Assembly (NCBI GenBank): GCA_943912855.1
Contig: CALTVC010000010.1
Coordinates: 62,001 to 126,000, forward strand
From: an uncultured Flavobacterium sp.
Lineage (GTDB): Bacteria > Bacteroidota > Bacteroidia > Flavobacteriales > Flavobacteriaceae
Direction: 5' to 3'
Length of the DNA: 64,000 nucleotides
Shown here: positions 31,216 to 41,032 of the stretch, piece after piece
Position numbering within the stretch: the first letter of the stretch is position 1
Layout: each line of letters begins with the position of its first letter
Notes under the pieces: generated by a model
Told to the model about the DNA's origin: nothing
What the model saw: only the letters and a program-made list of their open reading frames with translations
Databases searched by the model: none
Program-made: the position numbers and the translations under genes

Positions 31216-32697
31216 ATGTCATTAAAAACATTAGGAGCAAAAATATTTGCAGGCATTGTTAACAAACAAACCCAAAAGTGGGCTACAAATCCTGTGGCTA
31301 CACAACAACGGGTGTTTAACGAACTGCTTGCCAAAGCCAAAGAAACGGAGTTTGGTAAAGACCACGATTTTGGTTCGATACAAACCTATGCTGATTATGC
31401 TGCTAAAGTCCCGGTGCGCGATTACGAGGGGCTGAAAACCTATGTAGAAAAAGTAGTACATGGTGAAGCGGATATCCTTTGGCCGGGTAAACCCTTGTAT
31501 TTTGCCAAGACTTCGGGTACTACGAGTGGTGCCAAATACATTCCGCTGACTAAGGAGAGTATGCCTTTCCATATTCAGGCGGCTCGCAATGCGATACTTA
31601 GTTACGTGCACGAAACCGGTAAAGCCGATTTTGTAGACGGAAAAATGATTTTCCTGCAGGGAAGTCCTGAGCTCGATGAAAAGCACGGTGTGAAATTTGG
31701 GCGACTGAGCGGTATAGTGGCGCATTACGTTCCTGCGTATTTACAAAAGAACCGCATGCCGAGTTGGGAAACCAACATCATAGATGATTGGGAAACCAAG
31801 GTAGATGCCATTGTAGGCGAAACCATAAACGAGGATATGACCATAATATCGGGTATACCCAGCTGGGTGCAGATGTATTTTGAAAAGCTGCATCAGAAAG
31901 CAGGGAAACCCGTGGGCGAGATATTCAAAAACTTTAACCTGTTTATTTACGGTGGTGTAAATTACGAACCGTACCGTGCCAAATTTGAAAAGCTGATTGG
32001 GCGTAAGGTAGACAGCATAGAATTGTTCCCCGCGTCTGAAGGCTTCTTTGCCTACCAGGACAGCCAAACCGAAAAGGGAATGCTACTTTTGCTCGACTCG
32101 GGTATTTTTTACGAGTTTATAAAAGCAGATGAGTTCTTTACCGAAAACCCGCGTCGCTATACCATAGGCGAAGTGGAACTTGGCATAAATTATGTGCTGA
32201 TTATTTCTACCAATGCCGGACTTTGGGCGTACAACATAGGCGATACCGTAGCGTTTACTTCACTGGCACCGTACAGGGTGGTGGTTACGGGCAGGGTTAA
32301 GCATTATATTTCGGCATTTGGAGAGCACGTAATAGGTAAGGAGGTAGAAACCGCTCTGAAGCAAGCTATGGAAGATACAGAGGTACGTATAAACGAGTTT
32401 ACCGTAGCCCCGCAGATAAATCCTGCAAGTGGATTACCCTACCACGAGTGGCTTATAGAGTTTGAAAACGAACCACAGGATATGAGTGCCTTTGCCCTTA
32501 AGATAGATGCTGCCATGCGAAAGCAAAACGTATACTATGACGACCTCATTGTGGGCAATGTACTCCGCACGGTTGTTATTACCCAGGTAAAGCAAAACGG
32601 TTTTCAGGAGTATATGAAAAGCATAGGTAAGTTGGGCGGGCAAAACAAGTTGCCGAGGCTTAGCAACGATAGGAAGATTGCTGATTTTTTTAAGTAG
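31216..32697 (+). CDS. GH3 auxin-responsive promoter-like acyl-adenylating protein
   Basis: A 493-residue member of the GH3 group of the ANL (acyl-CoA synthetase-like) superfamily. The ATP-binding loop is FAKTSGTTSGAKYIPLT (about residues 95-111), with EFFPASEGFF-like and GLWAYNIGDTV segments characteristic of GH3 enzymes. Plant GH3 proteins couple amino acids to acyl acids; bacterial ones are biochemically uncharacterised. The length is normal for the group. It is the last gene of the probable M23-like/SdpI-like operon. Confidence 0.85.
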   Translation: MSLKTLGAKIFAGIVNKQTQKWATNPVATQQRVFNELLAKAKETEFGKDHDFGSIQTYADYAAKVPVRDYEGLKTYVEKVVHGEADILWPGKPLYFAKTSGTTSGAKYIPLTKESMPFHIQAARNAILSYVHETGKADFVDGKMIFLQGSPELDEKHGVKFGRLSGIVAHYVPAYLQKNRMPSWETNIIDDWETKVDAIVGETINEDMTIISGIPSWVQMYFEKLHQKAGKPVGEIFKNFNLFIYGGVNYEPYRAKFEKLIGRKVDSIELFPASEGFFAYQDSQTEKGMLLLLDSGIFYEFIKADEFFTENPRRYTIGEVELGINYVLIISTNAGLWAYNIGDTVAFTSLAPYRVVVTGRVKHYISAFGEHVIGKEVETALKQAMEDTEVRINEFTVAPQINPASGLPYHEWLIEFENEPQDMSAFALKIDAAMRKQNVYYDDLIVGNVLRTVVITQVKQNGFQEYMKSIGKLGGQNKLPRLSNDRKIADFFK

Positions 32698-32800
32698 ATT
32701 GAAATTTACAATTGATCAATGTCTTTGATGAGGTTAATAAGATAATGAATTGTTTTTTTAGCATTAACCGCATTTTAAACACATTAAATTATAAAAAACT

Positions 32801-32808
32801 TACATTTG
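32801..32808 (+). promoter_or_regulatory. Promoter -7 element of the phosphorylase-like gene
   Basis: TACATTTG, a perfect TAnnTTTG match 18 bp before the ATG. Confidence 0.65.
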
Positions 32809-32826
32809 CCATAAAATTTACAATGT

Positions 32827-34512
32827 ATGCAAGGAACTAAAATCATTACACGCTCTCGTGCGCAGGAATCTTCTGCTGCCATAGAGCGCCTGTACATAAC
32901 CATGCGCCACCTTTTTAACCGCGGTTTTTATAAGCCGATGGGGGTGAGTGGCGAAACCTTGCGCGAAGCACTTTTAGAGCTTCGCCCAGAAATTTACGGA
33001 TCAATAGCCGATGAAAAAGCAGAGCTAAACGGTCTGCTATACGTTATAGAACGCCTTCCGGTGGGTATAGAACAATGCCGTTTTATAAACCTTACCAGCG
33101 ATGAAGGGTATGGCAAGAGCCATTTTAAAGCTATTATTCCGCCTAAACGTAAGCGTAACTGCTACCGCATAGACGAGGAGCAAATGAACGTGGAAATAAC
33201 CCGCGGGCGTAGTGATATCTATGATATTCTTACCCACCTTACGTTTATTTACATAGAGGCAGAGAAAATTAAAGACCGCGTATTTATAGACGATACCGGC
33301 GAAATAGCCCGCGACTGGACAAAACTGGAGCAGGTTATAGCCACAGAGCAACCGCTGGAGCTTGAAGAGCGTGAACGCGCCATAAGCCACCTGAGCAACA
33401 TCCTGGGTCGTACCTTTTCTGAGATTAACGACATTTACGATGGTTTTGCCACTAAGGCAGATCCGGACAGATTTCTTAGGGTAATCTATTGGCTTGGTAA
33501 ACTTGCCATAGAAGAAGCCATGGGTGCAGGTAAGCGTACCGTAACTTTTACCCCGGTACTGCGCGAAAGGCTGGGCCACCACATTCATGGTGAAATATGG
33601 GCAGATAACATTAAGGCGGTGCTTAAACAGAACGGCCTTTTGCAACGTCCTATTCATATTATCAGTGCTAATATGCACAGCGTTATGAACTCGGTTTTTG
33701 CACCTGCCATGCTTAGGAGCAAGTATAAGGATAAAGATGATTTCTTTATCTATGAAGAACTGAGCCGTTCAGACAACGGTCCCCTTAGAGATAAAATACA
33801 GGAACTCGCCCTGAAAAACGGCATGATTTATATGCCCGATACTTCAGGTACGAACATAGACGTTCAGATATTCGATACGGATAAAATTGACTTTGCCAAA
33901 ACAGCATTCCCATCTGCCAATGTTGCCGAAGAAAAACCGGTTATCATTGTTATGGACTATGCCTTTGGCGAACAGGCTTACGAAACCATAGACGAACTCC
34001 TAAAACCGTATAAGGAAAACGATACCAAAACGTTAATCAACGTGGTATCTGTATCTATTATGGGTAAAGCGGGTATCCTTGAAGGTAACAAGGGTGACAT
34101 CATGATTCCGTCGGCACACATTAACGAGGGTACGGGCGACAACTATCCGTTCTACAACGAACTTACCGCGGAAATGTTGGAAGGGCAGGGCATACCTGTG
34201 TACAGCGGCCCTATGGTAAGCGTACTGGGTACATCGCTTCAAAACAAAGATCTCCTGAAGTTCTTTAACGAAAGTACCTGGGGTGTAATAGGTCTTGAAA
34301 TGGAAGGTGCCTACTACCAGAAAGCCATACAAAGTGCCAGCAAAATACGTAAGAGCATTAACCCTGATGTAAAGGTGCGTTATGCGTACTACGCTTCGGA
34401 CAACCCGCTTGAAACGGGAAGTACCCTTGCCAGTGGTGGCCTTGGTACTACAGGCGTAAAACCTACCTACCTGATAACCATTAAAATACTTGAGCAAATT
34501 TTTAATATTTAA
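32827..34512 (+). CDS. Unknown protein with C-terminal nucleoside-phosphorylase-like domain
   Basis: A 561-residue protein. The C-terminal half has hallmarks of the phosphorylase/nucleosidase fold: VVSVSIMGKAGILEGNKGDIMIPS (about 402-425) and GLEMEGAYYQKAI (about 492-504), the latter matching the Met-Glu-Gly ligand-binding stretch of MTA/SAH nucleosidases. The N-terminal ~270 residues are helical and mixed and have no recognised domain. From memory it may be the Bacteroidota family named DUF6909; I cannot confirm that. A nucleotide or nucleoside substrate is plausible. It has its own promoter and is eight bases from a membrane-protein gene. Confidence 0.7.
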   Translation: MQGTKIITRSRAQESSAAIERLYITMRHLFNRGFYKPMGVSGETLREALLELRPEIYGSIADEKAELNGLLYVIERLPVGIEQCRFINLTSDEGYGKSHFKAIIPPKRKRNCYRIDEEQMNVEITRGRSDIYDILTHLTFIYIEAEKIKDRVFIDDTGEIARDWTKLEQVIATEQPLELEERERAISHLSNILGRTFSEINDIYDGFATKADPDRFLRVIYWLGKLAIEEAMGAGKRTVTFTPVLRERLGHHIHGEIWADNIKAVLKQNGLLQRPIHIISANMHSVMNSVFAPAMLRSKYKDKDDFFIYEELSRSDNGPLRDKIQELALKNGMIYMPDTSGTNIDVQIFDTDKIDFAKTAFPSANVAEEKPVIIVMDYAFGEQAYETIDELLKPYKENDTKTLINVVSVSIMGKAGILEGNKGDIMIPSAHINEGTGDNYPFYNELTAEMLEGQGIPVYSGPMVSVLGTSLQNKDLLKFFNESTWGVIGLEMEGAYYQKAIQSASKIRKSINPDVKVRYAYYASDNPLETGSTLASGGLGTTGVKPTYLITIKILEQIFNI

Positions 34513-34520
34513 AAAATAAA

Positions 34521-35510
34521 ATGGAAAACAATACAAATTATGCTTCTGAAATAGATATTGACCAGGTAAAGCAAAAAATGCGTGGCTATGTAAGCAGTTT
34601 TGGCGATAAAATATTTGACGCCATGCTGTTTGTAAAAAAACACATTGCCATTCTTATTGCCCTTTTTGTTATTGGAGCGGGAGTAGGTACTTATCTGGAC
34701 AGAGAAGCTAAACAATACCTTCATAAAGTATATGTTATTCCAAATTTTAATAGCATAGACTACCTTTACGAACAGGTAGACAGAATAGAATCTAAGCTTA
34801 AGAAAAACGACAAGGAGTTTGTAAAGTCTTTAGGAATAAAAGATCCTGAATTGCTTAACAGTATAGAGATAGAGCCGGTAGCAGACATTTTTGATTTCCT
34901 TACGCAGACGGGTAGTGCAGCTGAGCATGAACAAAGCAAGGTAGAGTTGTTCCGTATTATTTCAGACAATGCCGATGTTAACAAGGTAATTACCGAAAAA
35001 GTAACCAGCAGAAACTACCGTTACCATCTTATAACCATAGCTACCAGTAAAGAGGTAGACAGGGATGAGGTAGTAGACCCTATACTTAATGTACTGAATT
35101 CTAACCCTTACCTGCTTCAGGTACAAAAAGAATGCATAATAGCATTACATGATAAGGTAAAAGAGAATGACAGTATCATTAAACAAATAAACAAAGTAGT
35201 TGAGGGATACAGTTTGCAGGGTAGGGCAGCTTCTCCTAGTATGCTGTACTACAATAACAATACAGATATTACAGAACTGCTTAATCTTAAAAACGGACTG
35301 GTACGTGAAAACGGAGATAACCGTATTACCGAAATTGATTTCCAGAAAATAATCAAAGACATAGCAGTGGTATCTAATATTAATGACAAGGTACCATTTG
35401 TAACTAAGTTTAAAGTGATTTTACCTCTGTTGTTAATAGCTTTGTTCTTAGTATTTAAATCATTACAAAATTTTTATAAAAGGCAGGCAGCCAAAAGGCA
35501 AATAGCATAA
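34521..35510 (+). CDS. Two-helix membrane protein with Wzz-like topology
   Basis: A 329-residue protein with a membrane helix near each end (about residues 42-62 and 298-315) and a ~230-residue middle part between them, the topology of Wzz-type polysaccharide chain-length regulators. The N-terminal cytoplasmic stretch (MENNTNYASEIDIDQVKQKMRGY) also fits that family. The sequence has no clear Wzz motif, so I leave the family open. rfbD and a glycosyltransferase follow within a few bases, which supports a surface-polysaccharide role. Confidence 0.6.
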   Translation: MENNTNYASEIDIDQVKQKMRGYVSSFGDKIFDAMLFVKKHIAILIALFVIGAGVGTYLDREAKQYLHKVYVIPNFNSIDYLYEQVDRIESKLKKNDKEFVKSLGIKDPELLNSIEIEPVADIFDFLTQTGSAAEHEQSKVELFRIISDNADVNKVITEKVTSRNYRYHLITIATSKEVDRDEVVDPILNVLNSNPYLLQVQKECIIALHDKVKENDSIIKQINKVVEGYSLQGRAASPSMLYYNNNTDITELLNLKNGLVRENGDNRITEIDFQKIIKDIAVVSNINDKVPFVTKFKVILPLLLIALFLVFKSLQNFYKRQAAKRQIA

Positions 35511-35520
35511 TACTTATTTT

Positions 35521-36381
35521 ATGTCAAAAGTAAATGTATTGGTTACAGGAGGCAACGGACAGTTGGGTCAGGCACTACAAAAAGCGTCTGTAGTACATCC
35601 TGAGCTTAGTTTCCATTTTTTTGGTTCAGCCGATGCCGATGTTACCAATGTACAAAGCCTGCAAAGCCTGTTTGAAACGGTTCAACCTGATTTTTGCATT
35701 AACGCGGCGGCGTATACCGCAGTAGATAAGGCAGAAAGCGAACCGGAAAAAGCCCATCTTATTAATGTACAAGGGGTTGCTAATCTGGCTGAGGTTTGTA
35801 ATGCATACAATACAACCTTACTGCACGTTTCTACTGATTTTGTTTTTGATGGAAACGGTAGTGTGCCTTATACGGAAAGCGATAGTACACATCCTGCATC
35901 GGTATACGGTACAACAAAGCTGGAAGGGGAGAAGGCAATTCAGTCTATAGCGCATAAGTATTTTATAGTGCGTACCTCATGGGTGTATTCAGAGTTTGCA
36001 AATAACTTTTATAAGACCATGCTTCGCATAGGTACGCCGGGTGCCACCGTAAGAGTAGTAAACGACCAGGTAGGTACCCCTACAAATGCCAATGACCTTG
36101 CCGAAGCCCTTATAACCATAGTGAAAAGCAACAGTACTAATTATGGTATTTATCATTACAGTGGCGAAGGGCAATGCAGCTGGTACGGCTTTGCAAAAGA
36201 AATATTTGCCATTAATAAAATTGATATAGATTTACATGCCATACCTACCACTGATTTTCCTACTCCTGCACGCAGGCCGGCATACAGTGTTATGGACAAG
36301 AGCAAAATTGAAAAGGAGTTTGGCATTGCCATACCTACCTGGGAAGAACGGTTAAAGGAAATGTGCGCCATAGCACAATAA
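35521..36381 (+). CDS. rfbD: dTDP-4-dehydrorhamnose reductase
   Basis: A 286-residue Rossmann-fold reductase of the RmlD/RfbD family, the last enzyme of dTDP-L-rhamnose synthesis. It has the NAD(P)-binding motif LVTGGNGQLGQAL (about residues 6-18), the INAAAYTAVDKAE segment, and the TSWVYSEFANNF and VNDQVGTPTNANDLAEAL stretches typical of RmlD. The other rhamnose genes (rfbABC) are not adjacent, which is unusual; they may lie elsewhere. It is 10 bp from the Wzz-like gene. Confidence 0.92.
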   Translation: MSKVNVLVTGGNGQLGQALQKASVVHPELSFHFFGSADADVTNVQSLQSLFETVQPDFCINAAAYTAVDKAESEPEKAHLINVQGVANLAEVCNAYNTTLLHVSTDFVFDGNGSVPYTESDSTHPASVYGTTKLEGEKAIQSIAHKYFIVRTSWVYSEFANNFYKTMLRIGTPGATVRVVNDQVGTPTNANDLAEALITIVKSNSTNYGIYHYSGEGQCSWYGFAKEIFAINKIDIDLHAIPTTDFPTPARRPAYSVMDKSKIEKEFGIAIPTWEERLKEMCAIAQ

Positions 36382-36447
36382 CCGTTTTACAAACCAATTA
36401 ATACATTAACAGGGAATGTTAGCCAACAATGTTCCTATTTACTGAAT

Positions 36448-37161
36448 ATGCATAACATAGCCATTATTATTCCGTGTTATAACGAGGAACAACGACTTCA
36501 CGAAAAAAACATCGACTACCTGGTAAACCATACCGATGCCGATGTATACTTTGCCAATGATGGTAGTACCGATGGTACCGTAAGTGTACTTAACCATATA
36601 GTAGCTAAATATCCTGAACGTTGTTTTGTACTGGATTACAAACAAAACTCAGGTAAGGCAAATACCATATACAAGTCTATAAACGAAATACTTGATAAGG
36701 GTACCTACACCCACATAGGGTATTTTGACGCGGATTTCTCTACTCCTCCTGAAGAAATAAAACGTCTTCTGGAAGAGATAAATACATCGGGAGTGGCATT
36801 CTTACTGGCATCGAGGGTAAAGTTGCTTAACTCTGGCATTAAGCGCAAAACATCAAGGCATTACATAGGCCGTACCATCATTACGCTTATTAACCTGAAA
36901 TTTGATTTGGGCATATACGATACACAATGCGGTGCCAAAGTGTTTTCTAAAGACATAATACCGTATGGTTTTGATAAGCCTTTTAAGACCTCATGGTTGT
37001 TTGATATTGAAGTATTCATAAGGTTACGCAGCCATGGCCTTCTTACCCAGGGCAAGGAAATGCCGGTAACCAACTGGGTAGATGTAGATGGTTCTAAGCT
37101 AAGCTGGAAATCAGGATTTAAGATATTTAAAGAATTATTGCTGCTCAGGAATAATTATTAA
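36448..37161 (+). CDS. Family 2 glycosyltransferase (dolichyl-phosphate glucosyltransferase type)
   Basis: A 237-residue GT2 enzyme with the pattern IIIPCYNEEQRLHEKN at the start, the DGSTDGTV substrate-binding motif (about 37-44) and the metal-binding YFDADFSTPPEE (about 92-103), typical of DPM/ALG5-like transferases that move a sugar from a nucleotide onto a lipid carrier. The C-terminal part (GAKVFSKDIIPYGFDKPF) also fits. With the Wzz-like protein and rfbD it forms a small polysaccharide or lipid-glycan group. Confidence 0.88.
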   Translation: MHNIAIIIPCYNEEQRLHEKNIDYLVNHTDADVYFANDGSTDGTVSVLNHIVAKYPERCFVLDYKQNSGKANTIYKSINEILDKGTYTHIGYFDADFSTPPEEIKRLLEEINTSGVAFLLASRVKLLNSGIKRKTSRHYIGRTIITLINLKFDLGIYDTQCGAKVFSKDIIPYGFDKPFKTSWLFDIEVFIRLRSHGLLTQGKEMPVTNWVDVDGSKLSWKSGFKIFKELLLLRNNY

Positions 37162-37177
37162 TATCGTTGAATTATAA

Positions 37178-37214
37178 AACAAGAAAGAGGGCTGTTATGA
37201 CCCTCTTTCTTGTT
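37178..37214. terminator. Bidirectional terminator between the glycosyltransferase and kinase genes
   Basis: Perfect 14-base stem AACAAGAAAGAGGG / CCCTCTTTCTTGTT with a nine-base loop between two converging genes. Confidence 0.93.
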
Positions 37215-37215
37215 T

Positions 37216-39471
37216 TTATGCATCACGTTTTATCTGGTAGTTGCGTTTAAAGGTTACCTTAATTACCGCTCCGTTGTCGTTGTATACTTCCAGAGTGCCG
37301 TTAAGGTCGTCGCTAAGACCCTGAATAAGGCTCATACCAAGCGAATTGGTATTTTGCAGGTCTATGTGTATCCCTTTTCCGTTATCGGCTATTAGGAGCT
37401 CGTAATAGCCTTCATTGCCTATAGAGGTAAACGATATGTTTATAATGCCGTTTTCGCCTTCAGAAAAAGCATACTTCATACTGTTTGTTATGGCTTCATT
37501 TAATATAAGGCCAATGGGTACTACCTGCGAAACATCAAAATTTACATCTACGGCGTGTTGCCTGAATTCTACATTACCATTATCAAAACTATCTTTAAGA
37601 TAGTAAGTAAGTTCGCCTATGTAGTTTTTCATATTAATAGACGATGGGTTGTCGCTCTGGTACAGCTTCTGGTGGATGAGCGACATAGATTGTACACGGC
37701 GCTGGCTGTCTTTAATTGCCGTAACGGCTGCCTGGCTTTTAAGATAGGCGCTTTGGCTGTTCAGCAGGCTAATTACTATCTGTAAGTTGTTTTTTACCCT
37801 GTGGTGAATCTCTTTAAGCAACCATTCCTTTTCATCGAGCAGATGGCTTAGGATGTCGTTCTTGTCGGTAATCTCAGCCTGCTGCCTGTGCAGTAGTTCG
37901 TTTGTCTTTTGTTTATTGCGGTACGCCCTGTACAACAATGCCGAGAAACCTATAACCAGCAAAATAACCCCAAAGGCTATATTTCGGAGCTTTTGGGCTT
38001 CGCGGGTTTTGCTTTTCTGCAGTTCGGTTTCCTTGCCCAGCAGCTTTATATCTTGTGCTTTAAGCTGAATGTCTTTGTCTTTCTTTTCCGTTTCATATTC
38101 TATTTGCAGGCGGGCTATTTCATTGTTCTTGTTGGTATCAAAAAGCGAATCATCGGCCACGCGTACCCGGTTCAGGTTTTCTATTGCCTTAACGTAATTA
38201 CCCTGTGTAGAATCTATTTGGAAAGCCAGCATGTAGTAGGTTTTCTTGCGGTTATAACCTTCGCTTTTTTCGGCGAAAGCCCTCATCTTGTCCAGATAAA
38301 CGCGTGCTTTTTCAAAATCCTTCACGGCAAGGTAATAGCGGGAAAAAGACGTATTAAGGCTGAATACAAAAAGCGGAGGCATATCGGCAAGCGAACCGTC
38401 TGTTATCTTATGCAGTTCTCTCGCGTATTGTTTAGCCTTTGTATAGTTTTTCTGGGCGAGGTAGTTGTTCAGGAAACAAAGTTTCAGGGTAATGCGGTCT
38501 ATTTTCAGCTCTGGCGGATACTTAGATGAAATCCGGGTAAGGAACGATTCGCTTTCTTTATAACGTTTGGTACGAACCAATACCCCCGAAATATTGTTAA
38601 TTGCGGTATAAATAGCCTGTTTGTCTTTAATTATTATAGCCTGATCCAGCGCTTTGTACAGGTATTTAAGGCAGAGTTCGTTATTACCCAGCTGGGTGTA
38701 AATAATAGCAAGCTGATTGTAGGTATAACTCAGGAGTTCATGCTCTTTGTTTAGCAATTCGCCATGGCGTGCTGCCTGCAAAAAATAGTCAATAGCCTTT
38801 TTATTGAGTCCTGCCGTATAGTAATTATTACCCATAATGCGGTAAATATTGGTCAGGCTCATACCCGGAACGGTCTTGCTTATTTTAAGGGCGCGTTCAC
38901 CAAGTTCCAGGGCTTTTGGGTTATTACCTATGTAGTTATAATGGTCAGATGCCAGGGTGAGGATATTGCCCAGTTGCTTAGGTGTACTCTTTTTTTCGTA
39001 GGCTTCTACTGCCAGCTCCAGGTATTTTGTTTTTTGCTCCAGCTCATCATAAAAGTTCAGCTCGTTGTAGAGTTCTTCATAAGCTTCACCTCTAATGTCA
39101 GGATAATTATCTTTAGTAGCCCCTTCAAGTGCCTGCTTTGCAAACACAGATGCCTTGTCTGGCTTTCCCTGCTGGGTGTATGAACGTGCAATTAATATTT
39201 TGCTATGGCTTACGGCATAGTTATCCTTAACCGAAATGCTGTGCTTAAGCGACTGGTTGGCGAAATAGAAAGCACTGTCAGCAGCTTTTTCGGCAGTACA
39301 GTATGGGTCGAGGTACGCTTCTGAAAGTTGTTGCAATACCGGAATTTTTTGTTTTTCGGATGTGGCTGCCTGAAGCTTTGCACGAAGCAGTGGCGCTTCC
39401 TGGGCTGTAGCATTAATTGTAGCAGAAAGTGGTACCGAAAGTAACAGTAATTGTAGCAGCTGTAGCTTCAT
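37216..39471 (-). CDS. TPR-containing sensor histidine kinase (HisKA_2 type)
   Basis: A 751-residue protein. A signal peptide is followed by about 430 residues of tetratricopeptide repeats (e.g. LELGERALKISKTVPG; LKYLYKALDQAI), a membrane helix near residues 495-512, a coiled coil, and a kinase core of the HisKA_2 type: phosphoacceptor EIHHRVKNNLQIVISLLNS (about 549-567), N box LILNEAITNSMKY and G box IADNGKGI. It should sense an outside signal with its periplasmic TPR domain and phosphorylate a response regulator, which is not in the window. Confidence 0.92.
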   Translation of the reverse strand: MKLQLLQLLLLSVPLSATINATAQEAPLLRAKLQAATSEKQKIPVLQQLSEAYLDPYCTAEKAADSAFYFANQSLKHSISVKDNYAVSHSKILIARSYTQQGKPDKASVFAKQALEGATKDNYPDIRGEAYEELYNELNFYDELEQKTKYLELAVEAYEKKSTPKQLGNILTLASDHYNYIGNNPKALELGERALKISKTVPGMSLTNIYRIMGNNYYTAGLNKKAIDYFLQAARHGELLNKEHELLSYTYNQLAIIYTQLGNNELCLKYLYKALDQAIIIKDKQAIYTAINNISGVLVRTKRYKESESFLTRISSKYPPELKIDRITLKLCFLNNYLAQKNYTKAKQYARELHKITDGSLADMPPLFVFSLNTSFSRYYLAVKDFEKARVYLDKMRAFAEKSEGYNRKKTYYMLAFQIDSTQGNYVKAIENLNRVRVADDSLFDTNKNNEIARLQIEYETEKKDKDIQLKAQDIKLLGKETELQKSKTREAQKLRNIAFGVILLVIGFSALLYRAYRNKQKTNELLHRQQAEITDKNDILSHLLDEKEWLLKEIHHRVKNNLQIVISLLNSQSAYLKSQAAVTAIKDSQRRVQSMSLIHQKLYQSDNPSSINMKNYIGELTYYLKDSFDNGNVEFRQHAVDVNFDVSQVVPIGLILNEAITNSMKYAFSEGENGIINISFTSIGNEGYYELLIADNGKGIHIDLQNTNSLGMSLIQGLSDDLNGTLEVYNDNGAVIKVTFKRNYQIKRDA

Positions 39472-39587
39472 TGTTGTAAGGTGTGCAAATGAATTCGGGA
39501 TAATTACAAAAGGTATTGAAACGTTGTGTAAATATACTCAAATTCCTTTTACACCATTTTACAGCTTACCACCGGTATAGTGGAGGA

Positions 39588-40085
39588 TTATAAAACCTTA
39601 TGCAGGAAATAGCGTGCAAACGGACCGCCTTTTTCGCGATTGCCAAATTTATCCAGCTTAATGACCATGCTGTCTTTTTCCACCACCAGGAATTTAAGGT
39701 GGTCGCCTTCGGCATCGAGGGTTGCTATGCGCCTGGGAGCATCAAAATCGTAGGTGCCTTTATAAATGGTGGGTTTGGTTTCCTTACCCAGGTATTGCGA
39801 TGACAGCGTATATTTTCTATCCTTCCCAAAGGTCAGGCGGGTAAGGATGCCTTTGCAGTCGCCACAGGGCAGGCTCCCCGAATAATTTCCGTACCAGGCA
39901 TCCGTTGCGGCAGCCACGGTATCGGCTTTAATTGTATCGGTTTCAGTGGGCTGAACAGTATCTAATGCAGGAGCATCGGGCAGGGTGCCTTGTTCCTGCT
40001 GTTCTACGCTGGGCGTGGCTTTTTCGTCTTTACAGCTGGTTAAAAACAGGGGTAGTGCGAGTAAGGCATAAACGAGCTTTTTCAT
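39588..40085 (-). CDS. NlpE-like copper-resistance lipoprotein
   Basis: A 165-residue protein with a lipoprotein signal (FLTSC, Cys at position 18), an acidic linker rich in Thr, Glu and Asp (about 22-68), and an NlpE N-terminal domain (YGNYSGSLPCGDCKGILTRLTF, with the CxxC pair typical of NlpE). NlpE proteins are outer-membrane lipoproteins that detect envelope stress or adhesion and affect copper tolerance. Here only the N-terminal domain is present, so it is a short form. Confidence 0.85.
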   Translation of the reverse strand: MKKLVYALLALPLFLTSCKDEKATPSVEQQEQGTLPDAPALDTVQPTETDTIKADTVAAATDAWYGNYSGSLPCGDCKGILTRLTFGKDRKYTLSSQYLGKETKPTIYKGTYDFDAPRRIATLDAEGDHLKFLVVEKDSMVIKLDKFGNREKGGPFARYFLHKVL

Positions 40086-40237
40086 GGCAATGGTGTTTTT
40101 AGGTACTTTAAAGTTACTTTTTTAAAGCACGACCCTGTGCCAAATAAATCATAAATGGTGTTTTTGAATACTTTGCAGTAACAAATCGGGTTGGTAATCA
40201 TCTGCTAAGACCTGAAAACTGCGACTGTGACTGACCA

Positions 40238-40951
40238 CTAAACATGCACCACCTCGTCGTCTACCAACAGCTCCTCACGGCGGAAACGCAACAGTATCTG
40301 GGCGGTGGCTACTACGTCTTTTTCGCAGTAGGTAACAATGCGGTCTATGTCTTTGGCTATGTAGTATACGTGGGCTACTTCACTGCCGTCTATGTCGTCT
40401 TTAGGAGAAGGTACGCCCAGTATCTTGGCAAGCAATTTTAGCGAAGTAAAGCTTTTGTAATCGCCAAATTTCCAGAGTTCCATAGTATCCAGGTGGGGTA
40501 CTTCCCAGGGCTTTTTCCCAAAAAGGTTCAGCTTGCCCGGTAGCGGTACACTGTTGATTATCATGCGGCGTGCTATGTACGGAATATCAAACTCCTTGGC
40601 ATTGTGCCCGCACAACACATGTTGTGGTTGCCCGAAATGGTTGTTCAGTAAATTACTGAAATCACGTAGTATTTTCTCTTCCTCTCCAAAAAATGAGGTT
40701 ACCCTAAAATGGCGCACATCATTACGGAAGGTAAAGAATCCCGCCGATATGCACACGATTTTACCAAACTCAGCCCAAATGCCGGCACGCTCATAAAAGT
40801 CTTCCGGCTCCGTTTCGCCCTTGCGTTGGTACGCGGTTTTCTGGGCGAACAAATCCTGTGTTTCACTATCGAGCTGAAAATAGTGTTCGTGTTCGGGTAC
40901 CGTTTCTATATCGATGAAAAGGATGTTTTCCAGCCGTATTTTTTCAAGCAT
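40238..40951 (-). CDS. DEDDy 3'-5' exonuclease (PolB-like domain)
   Basis: A 237-residue protein started at the ATG at 40951 (a longer frame begins with TTG). It has the exonuclease motifs of the DEDD superfamily: FIDIETVPE (exo I, Asp-x-Glu, about 12-20), CGHNAKEFDIPY (exo II, about 113-124) and YCEKDVVATAQ (exo III, Tyr-x3-Asp, so the DEDDy subgroup). It resembles the predicted 3'-5' exonuclease family related to PolB. Its cellular role, in repair or RNA processing, is not settled by sequence. Confidence 0.85.
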   Translation of the reverse strand: MLEKIRLENILFIDIETVPEHEHYFQLDSETQDLFAQKTAYQRKGETEPEDFYERAGIWAEFGKIVCISAGFFTFRNDVRHFRVTSFFGEEEKILRDFSNLLNNHFGQPQHVLCGHNAKEFDIPYIARRMIINSVPLPGKLNLFGKKPWEVPHLDTMELWKFGDYKSFTSLKLLAKILGVPSPKDDIDGSEVAHVYYIAKDIDRIVTYCEKDVVATAQILLRFRREELLVDDEVVHV

Positions 40952-40970
40952 TATCAAGTGTTTTTTGCTC

Positions 40971-41022
40971 CGAATTGCACTAATTTACACCAATTACTCA
41001 GCGTACCAATTAGTGTAATTCG
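40971..41022. repeat. Small inverted repeat between exonuclease and hydrolase genes
   Basis: 15-bp arms CGAATTGCACTAATT and AATTAGTGTAATTCG (one mismatch) around a 22-bp spacer. It fills most of the gap between two minus-strand genes; it lacks a T run, so it is a repeat rather than a normal terminator. Confidence 0.75.
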
Positions 41023-41032
41023 TGGCTTAAAA

